From JBDTLH01 sp039934875 (lineage in GTDB: Bacteria; Acidobacteriota; Terriglobia; Terriglobales; Acidobacteriaceae), in the NCBI GenBank assembly GCA_039934875.1, contig JBDTLH010000161.1, positions 1 through 18,480 of the forward strand: 18,480 bases of DNA, in the 5' to 3' direction. Position 1 is the first letter of the stretch, and each line of letters begins with the position of its first letter. A program made the position numbers and the translations under genes. Positions 15,388 to 18,480 of this stretch are shown here, piece after piece. The notes beneath the pieces are model-generated. The model was not told the DNA's origin. It did not search any database and was given only the letters and a program-made list of their open reading frames with translations.

Positions 15388-15422
15388 CAGCAATTAGCAA
15401 TTTGCAGTAAGCAATTAGCAAA
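15388..15422. repeat. Heptanucleotide repeat array (AGCAATT type) between nuoA and nuoC
   Basis: Five 7-mers in one register are CAGCAAT, TAGCAAT, TTGCAGT, AAGCAAT and TAGCAAA. The array starts two bases after the nuoA stop and ends 15 bases before the nuoC ATG, filling most of the 52-base gap where nuoB is normally found. It has the same period as the array after egtD but a different sequence. Confidence 0.75.
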
Positions 15423-15437
15423 GGCCTAGGACCGGAC

Positions 15438-15932
15438 ATGCCGCTTGAACCAGCGATTACCGATATCGAGCAGTTAAAGACCAATCCGGCGCTGGCTGCG
15501 CTGCTCGACTGGAAGCGCGACGCAATAGAGGGCGCGAAATGGGACCGCGACGAGATGACGATCTTCCTGGAACGCGCCGCGCTGCGGGATGCCTGCCGCC
15601 TGCTGCGCACCGGCAGCACGGATTTCAACTTCCTCGCGGACGTTACCTGCGTCGATCTTTATCCCACGGAGCCCCGATTTGAGGTCAAGTATCACCTGCT
15701 CTCGCAGAGTCGCAAGGAGCGCCTCCGCTTAACCGTGCGGCTTAATAGCGAGGACGCGAATGTTGAATCGCTCTATCCGCTTTGGCCCGCCTGCGATTTC
15801 TTCGAGCGCGAAGTCTTCGACCTCTTCGGCGTTCGCTTCCTTGGCCATCCCAATCTCATTCGCATCATGATGCCCGATGACTGGGTGGGACATCCCATGC
15901 GCAAGGATTATCCGGTCGAGGGCTATCGTTGA
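15438..15932 (+). CDS. nuoC: NADH-quinone oxidoreductase subunit C
   Basis: NuoC is the 30-kDa-type hydrophilic subunit of complex I, which docks against NuoD and NuoB in the quinone-reducing part of the peripheral arm. The 164-residue protein has the family's FLADVTCVDLYP strand region, a YHLLSQSRKERLRLTVRL block and the signature EREVFDLFGVRFLGHPNLIR with a final DDWVGHPMRKDYPVEG. It is complete and separate from NuoD, unlike the NuoCD fusion of enterobacteria. The start lies just after the repeat array with only a weak TAGGA upstream. The stop codon overlaps the nuoD ATG by one base. Confidence 0.95.
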   Translation: MPLEPAITDIEQLKTNPALAALLDWKRDAIEGAKWDRDEMTIFLERAALRDACRLLRTGSTDFNFLADVTCVDLYPTEPRFEVKYHLLSQSRKERLRLTVRLNSEDANVESLYPLWPACDFFEREVFDLFGVRFLGHPNLIRIMMPDDWVGHPMRKDYPVEGYR

Positions 15933-17173
15933 TGCCGACCTCTGATTTCAATCCTACGTCGGTCCACCTTGACCCAAGCATTGCTCTCGAGACGGCTGAC
16001 GATCAGACCATGGTCCTGAACATGGGGCCGCAGCATCCCTCCACCCACGGCGTACTGCGCCTGGTGCTGGAGATCGATGGCGAGACGGTCCTCAAGCTGG
16101 TGCCGGACATCGGCTATCTGCACACCGGCATCGAGAAGACCTGCGAAGCGAAGTTCTACCAGCAGGTCGTGCCCATGACCGATCGGATCGATTATCTGTG
16201 CCCGCTGATCAATAATCTGGCATATTGCCTGGCGGTGGAAAAGCTGATTGGGCTGGATGTACCGCCCCGCGCCCGATACATGCGCGTGCTCCTCTCCGAG
16301 CTGACTCGTATCGGCTCGCACCTGGTCTGGCTGGGCACTGGCGCGCTGGATTTAGGCGCCATGTCCGTCTTCCTCTACTGCTTCCGCGAGCGCGAAGAGA
16401 TTCTGCGCCTCTTCGAGAACGTCAGCGGACAGCGCATGATGACCAGCTATTTCCGCGTCGGCGGCCTCGCCCTCGAACCACCGCTGGATTTTCTGCCCCG
16501 CGTCAAAGCATTCATCGATGGAATGAATGGGCACATCGACGAATACGAGAACCTGCTGACCAACAACTCCATCTGGGTGAACCGGATGAAGGGCGTGGCC
16601 CACATCAGTAAAGAAGACGCCATCGCGTATGGCTTGTCCGGTGCGTCGGCCCGCGGCTCGGGCGTCGATTGGGACATACGGCGCGATATGCCGTATTGCA
16701 GTTACGAAGAATTTGAGTTCAAAGTGCCAGTCAAACAGGAGGGTGACGTTTACGCCCGGTATCTCTGCCGCATCGCGGAGATGCGCGAGTCGGTGAAGAT
16801 TATTCAGCAGGCAATTGGGAAGGTAGGGGCATGCGGCAACGGTCCCATCAAGGCCGACTCGCCAAAAATCATCCTTCCCGATCGCGAAAAGATGAAGACC
16901 CAAATGGAAGCCCTTATTTATCACTTCAAGATCGTGACCGAGGGCTTTGCCGTTCCCGCCGGAGAAGTCTATGTGCCGGTAGAGTCTCCGCGAGGAGAGA
17001 TGGGATATTACATCGTCAGCGATGGCACCGCAAAGCCATACCGCGTCCACATGCGCTCTCCGTCTTATGCAAATTTGCAGGCCTTACCGAAGATGTGCGT
17101 GGGGCGCATGCTCGCAGACGTGGTCGCGGCGATTGGCAGCATCGATATCGTGCTGGGGGAGATAGACAGGTAG
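15932..17173 (+). CDS. nuoD: NADH-quinone oxidoreductase subunit D
   Basis: NuoD is the 49-kDa subunit of complex I and forms the quinone-binding pocket with NuoB. It is related to the large subunit of NiFe hydrogenases. The 413-residue protein opens with NMGPQHPSTHGVLRLVLEID, the quinone-site loop whose HPSTHG histidines are intact. LVPDIGYLHTGIEKTCEAKF, ELTRIGSHLVWLG and the C-terminal SPRGEMGYYIVSDGTAKPYR and MRSPSYANLQALP blocks are all present. A TTG three bases upstream is in frame, but the ATG at 15932, in a TGATG overlap with nuoC, is the likelier start. After its stop the operon is interrupted by the four-helix-bundle element. Confidence 0.96.
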   Translation: MPTSDFNPTSVHLDPSIALETADDQTMVLNMGPQHPSTHGVLRLVLEIDGETVLKLVPDIGYLHTGIEKTCEAKFYQQVVPMTDRIDYLCPLINNLAYCLAVEKLIGLDVPPRARYMRVLLSELTRIGSHLVWLGTGALDLGAMSVFLYCFREREEILRLFENVSGQRMMTSYFRVGGLALEPPLDFLPRVKAFIDGMNGHIDEYENLLTNNSIWVNRMKGVAHISKEDAIAYGLSGASARGSGVDWDIRRDMPYCSYEEFEFKVPVKQEGDVYARYLCRIAEMRESVKIIQQAIGKVGACGNGPIKADSPKIILPDREKMKTQMEALIYHFKIVTEGFAVPAGEVYVPVESPRGEMGYYIVSDGTAKPYRVHMRSPSYANLQALPKMCVGRMLADVVAAIGSIDIVLGEIDR

Positions 17174-17184
17174 AGCGATTTGCA

Positions 17185-17212
17185 AATTGTCGAATTGTCG
17201 AATTGTCGAATT
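17185..17212. repeat. Left octanucleotide array (AATTGTCG)3
   Basis: AATTGTCG occurs three times in perfect register (17185-17208), followed by AATT. A related, degenerate unit (GATTTGCA, 17177-17184) precedes it. It begins a few bases after the nuoD stop and ends three bases before the ATG of the four-helix gene, leaving no room for a ribosome binding site. Confidence 0.9.
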
Positions 17213-17215
17213 AAA

Positions 17216-17593
17216 ATGCCTTCGGGAGCAGTCGAACTCAAAGCACGGACAAAAGAATTCGCGGTTAGAGTAGTGAGGTTATTCAGAAAGCTGCCGCGGA
17301 CGGCAGAAGCACGAGTGATAGGCAGGCAATTGCTGAGATCCGCTACCTCAGTGGGTGCTAATTACAGAGCAGTGTGCCGAGCAAGATCGAAAGCAGAATT
17401 TGTCGCAAAGTTGGGAATCGTGGTGGAAGAAGCAGACGAGTCAGTGTTTTGGCTCGAACTGCTTGTTGATACGGAAATATGCAAACTGGCCGCATTAGAG
17501 CCGCTGACTAAGGAACCTCGCGAGTTGACCGCAATTTTACCGCATCCCAGCGCACTGCGCGAGGTTGGTAAATTCGACAATTTGGAAATTTGA
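17216..17593 (+). CDS. Four-helix bundle protein, 23S rRNA intervening sequence protein (S23/IVP) family
   Basis: The protein is 125 residues from the ATG at 17216; an in-frame TTG at 17180 would only add repeat-encoded residues. The family pattern is clear: KEFAVRVVRLFRKLPRTAEA (14-31 region), RVIGRQLLRSATSVGANYRA (33-52), then CRARSKAEFVAKLGIVVEEA and DESVFWLELLVD (75-86). These proteins form a positively charged four-helix bundle, and some assemble as pentamers. They are best known as ORFs inside 23S rRNA intervening sequences, and relatives (Avd) accompany diversity-generating retroelements. No reverse transcriptase is present here. The last seven residues (KFDNLEI) are encoded by the right-hand repeat array. 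There is no ribosome binding site. The molecular role is unknown; nucleic-acid binding is plausible. Confidence 0.9.
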   Translation: MPSGAVELKARTKEFAVRVVRLFRKLPRTAEARVIGRQLLRSATSVGANYRAVCRARSKAEFVAKLGIVVEEADESVFWLELLVDTEICKLAALEPLTKEPRELTAILPHPSALREVGKFDNLEI

Positions 17594-17602
17594 TAATTTG
17601 AC
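17571..17602. repeat. Right octanucleotide array (AATTTGAC type), inverted relative to the left array
   Basis: Four consecutive 8-mers are AATTCGAC, AATTTGGA, AATTTGAT and AATTTGAC, with a decayed fifth (AATATTCA, 17603-17610). AATTCGAC is the exact reverse complement of the left-array unit GTCGAATT. The array overlaps the last codons of the four-helix gene and the start region of nuoE. Confidence 0.85.
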
Positions 17603-18092
17603 AATATTCAGTTCACAGCTCGAAGCAAAGTTTGAACGCCTCGCCACCCTCTACCCGGTCAAGCGCTCCGCCCTCGTCCCAATGCTTTTGTATGCCCAGG
17701 ATGAGATCGGATATCTCTCCGATGAAGCGATCGACGATATTGCACAGCGCCTTGAGCTTACGCCGCTCGAAGTCCGCAATGTCATCAGCTATTACTCGCT
17801 GCTGCGGACCCGGCCCATGGGCAAGTATCACGTGCAGGTATGCACCAACATCTCCTGCATGTTGCGCGGAGCGGAAGAACTCTTCGCCCACTGCGAGGAA
17901 AAGTTGGGCATCGGCAACAAGCAAGTCACGCCCGACGGCGCGTTCTCGCTCGAAGAGGTGGAGTGCATCGGGGCCTGCTCCTGGGCGCCTGCAATACAGG
18001 TAAACTACGATTTCTATCTGGACGTAACTGACCGACAGATGGACAAACTTCTCGACGACTATCGCCGCAAGGCGGCAATAGAACAACAATGA
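17598..18092 (+). CDS. nuoE: NADH-quinone oxidoreductase subunit E
   Basis: NuoE is the 24-kDa subunit of the NADH-dehydrogenase module of complex I and holds the N1a [2Fe-2S] cluster. Numbered from the TTG at 17598 (164 residues), the four cluster cysteines are Cys82 and Cys87 (VCTNISC) and Cys123 and Cys127 (ECIGAC). YPVKRSALVPMLLYAQDEIG and LEVRNVISYYSLLRTRPMGK are typical of the family. There is no ATG before Met29 of this numbering. Possible starts are TTG 17598 or TTG 17565, both inside the repeat array. 17598 fits the family length and lies five bases after the four-helix stop, so translation may depend on coupling. It overlaps nuoF by four bases (ATGA). Confidence 0.94.
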   Translation: MTIFSSQLEAKFERLATLYPVKRSALVPMLLYAQDEIGYLSDEAIDDIAQRLELTPLEVRNVISYYSLLRTRPMGKYHVQVCTNISCMLRGAEELFAHCEEKLGIGNKQVTPDGAFSLEEVECIGACSWAPAIQVNYDFYLDVTDRQMDKLLDDYRRKAAIEQQ

Positions 18093-18480
18093 TGAATACC
18101 CTCTACACGCCGACTCCGCTCGCCTCGCACCCCGATGAGGTGCGGCTCATCTCCTGGCGCTGGGACAAGGGCGCAGCCGACATGGACCGCTACCTTGAGC
18201 TGGATGGCTACAAAGCCGTGCGCAAGGCGTTGGAGATGAGTTCGGACGACATTATCAACGAGGTCAAGGCCTCCAACCTGCGCGGTCGCGGCGGCGCGGG
18301 CTTCCCCACGGGCATGAAGTGGGCTTTCGTCCCCAAACAATCGGACAAGCCAAAATATATTCTTGTCAACGGCGACGAATCCGAGCCGGGAACCTGCAAA
18401 GACCGGCTGATCGTCGAATACGATCCCCATTCGATCATCGAAGGCGTGATCATCGCCGGCCTCGCCGTCGGCGCAAAGCT
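18089..18480 (+). CDS. nuoF: NADH-quinone oxidoreductase subunit F, N-terminal part
   Basis: NuoF is the 51-kDa subunit of complex I. It binds NADH and FMN and passes electrons to the N3 [4Fe-4S] cluster. The window holds the first 130 residues. The FMN/NADH-binding glycine loop is visible (LRGRGGAGFPTGMKWAFVPK, 64-83), followed by YILVNGDESEPGTCKDRLI (90-108), the region that contacts FMN and NADH. The cluster cysteines would lie downstream, beyond the edge. Two consecutive ATGs (18089 and 18092) can start it; the first overlaps the nuoE stop as ATGA. The frame is open to the end of the window. Confidence 0.95.
   Translation, partial: MMNTLYTPTPLASHPDEVRLISWRWDKGAADMDRYLELDGYKAVRKALEMSSDDIINEVKASNLRGRGGAGFPTGMKWAFVPKQSDKPKYILVNGDESEPGTCKDRLIVEYDPHSIIEGVIIAGLAVGAK

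Larger units (their letters stand above)
17177..17610. mobile_element. Putative intervening-sequence-like element (IVP gene between inverted octad arrays)
   Basis: The unit of about 430 bases comprises a left octanucleotide array (17177-17212), a four-helix-bundle gene (17216-17593) and a right array (17571-17610) that is the reverse complement in type. AATTGTCGAATT (17201-17212) and AATTCGACAATT (17571-17582) are perfect 12-base inverted copies. The unit sits between nuoD and nuoE, which are normally adjacent. Complementary ends around an IVP-family gene are the known architecture of 23S rRNA intervening sequences. Mobility itself is inferred; no target duplication can be defined. Confidence 0.45.

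Noticed and set aside
17216..17593. Four-helix protein considered as the accessory protein (Avd) of a diversity-generating retroelement
   Set aside because: No reverse transcriptase, template repeat or variable-repeat target is present in the window, and the sequence is closer to the S23/IVP type.

Overview
The window looks like a chromosomal stretch of an Acidobacteriota bacterium, probably class Terriglobia. The evidence is moderately high GC with an alanine- and glycine-rich proteome, secreted proteins with paired bacterial Ig-like repeats, short-period (7-8 nt) tandem repeats between genes, and a scattered gene content with a nuo operon. This placement is a judgement from protein style, not from a marker gene. 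No rRNA, tRNA, CRISPR array or complete transposase gene is visible.

Layout. Bases 1-112 hold the C-terminal end of an amidase-family gene. A plus-strand run follows: a SnoaL-like protein (182-637), a lipoprotein of the phospholipase C/acid phosphatase phosphoesterase family with two Ig-like repeats (853-3081), a large MscS-type mechanosensitive channel (3100-5085), an aldo/keto reductase (5150-6121), and the ergothioneine pair egtB-egtD (6240-8550). A heptanucleotide repeat array lies after egtD. A minus-strand operon converges on it: an M19 membrane dipeptidase (start near 11520), a secreted cyclophilin and a cytoplasmic cyclophilin (ending at 8763). Next come a possible 32-residue peptide, a small Cys-rich zinc-ribbon-like protein (11777-12040), an internally deleted dihydrofolate-reductase-family pseudogene (12064-12253) coupled to a CBS-pair gene (12250-12693), a lone GH24 lysozyme (12833-13282), and a secreted M48 metalloprotease (13379-14641) with a clear terminator.

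From 14978 to the end of the window runs a respiratory complex I operon: nuoA, nuoC, nuoD, nuoE and the start of nuoF. It has two oddities. First, nuoB is absent between nuoA and nuoC, and a 7-nt repeat array sits exactly at that junction. Second, a four-helix-bundle gene of the 23S rRNA intervening-sequence protein (S23/IVP) family is wedged between nuoD and nuoE. It is bracketed by octanucleotide arrays that are reverse complements of each other. The downstream array also supplies the last codons of the four-helix gene and the only plausible start codons of nuoE. This gives the layout of a 23S rRNA intervening sequence (complementary ends around an IVP gene), here inside a protein-coding operon, and it is the most interesting object in the window.

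Functionally, the genes cover energy metabolism (complex I), thiol redox protection (ergothioneine), envelope protein folding and turnover (cyclophilins, M48 protease, dipeptidase), osmotic protection (MscS) and secreted phosphate-ester hydrolysis.
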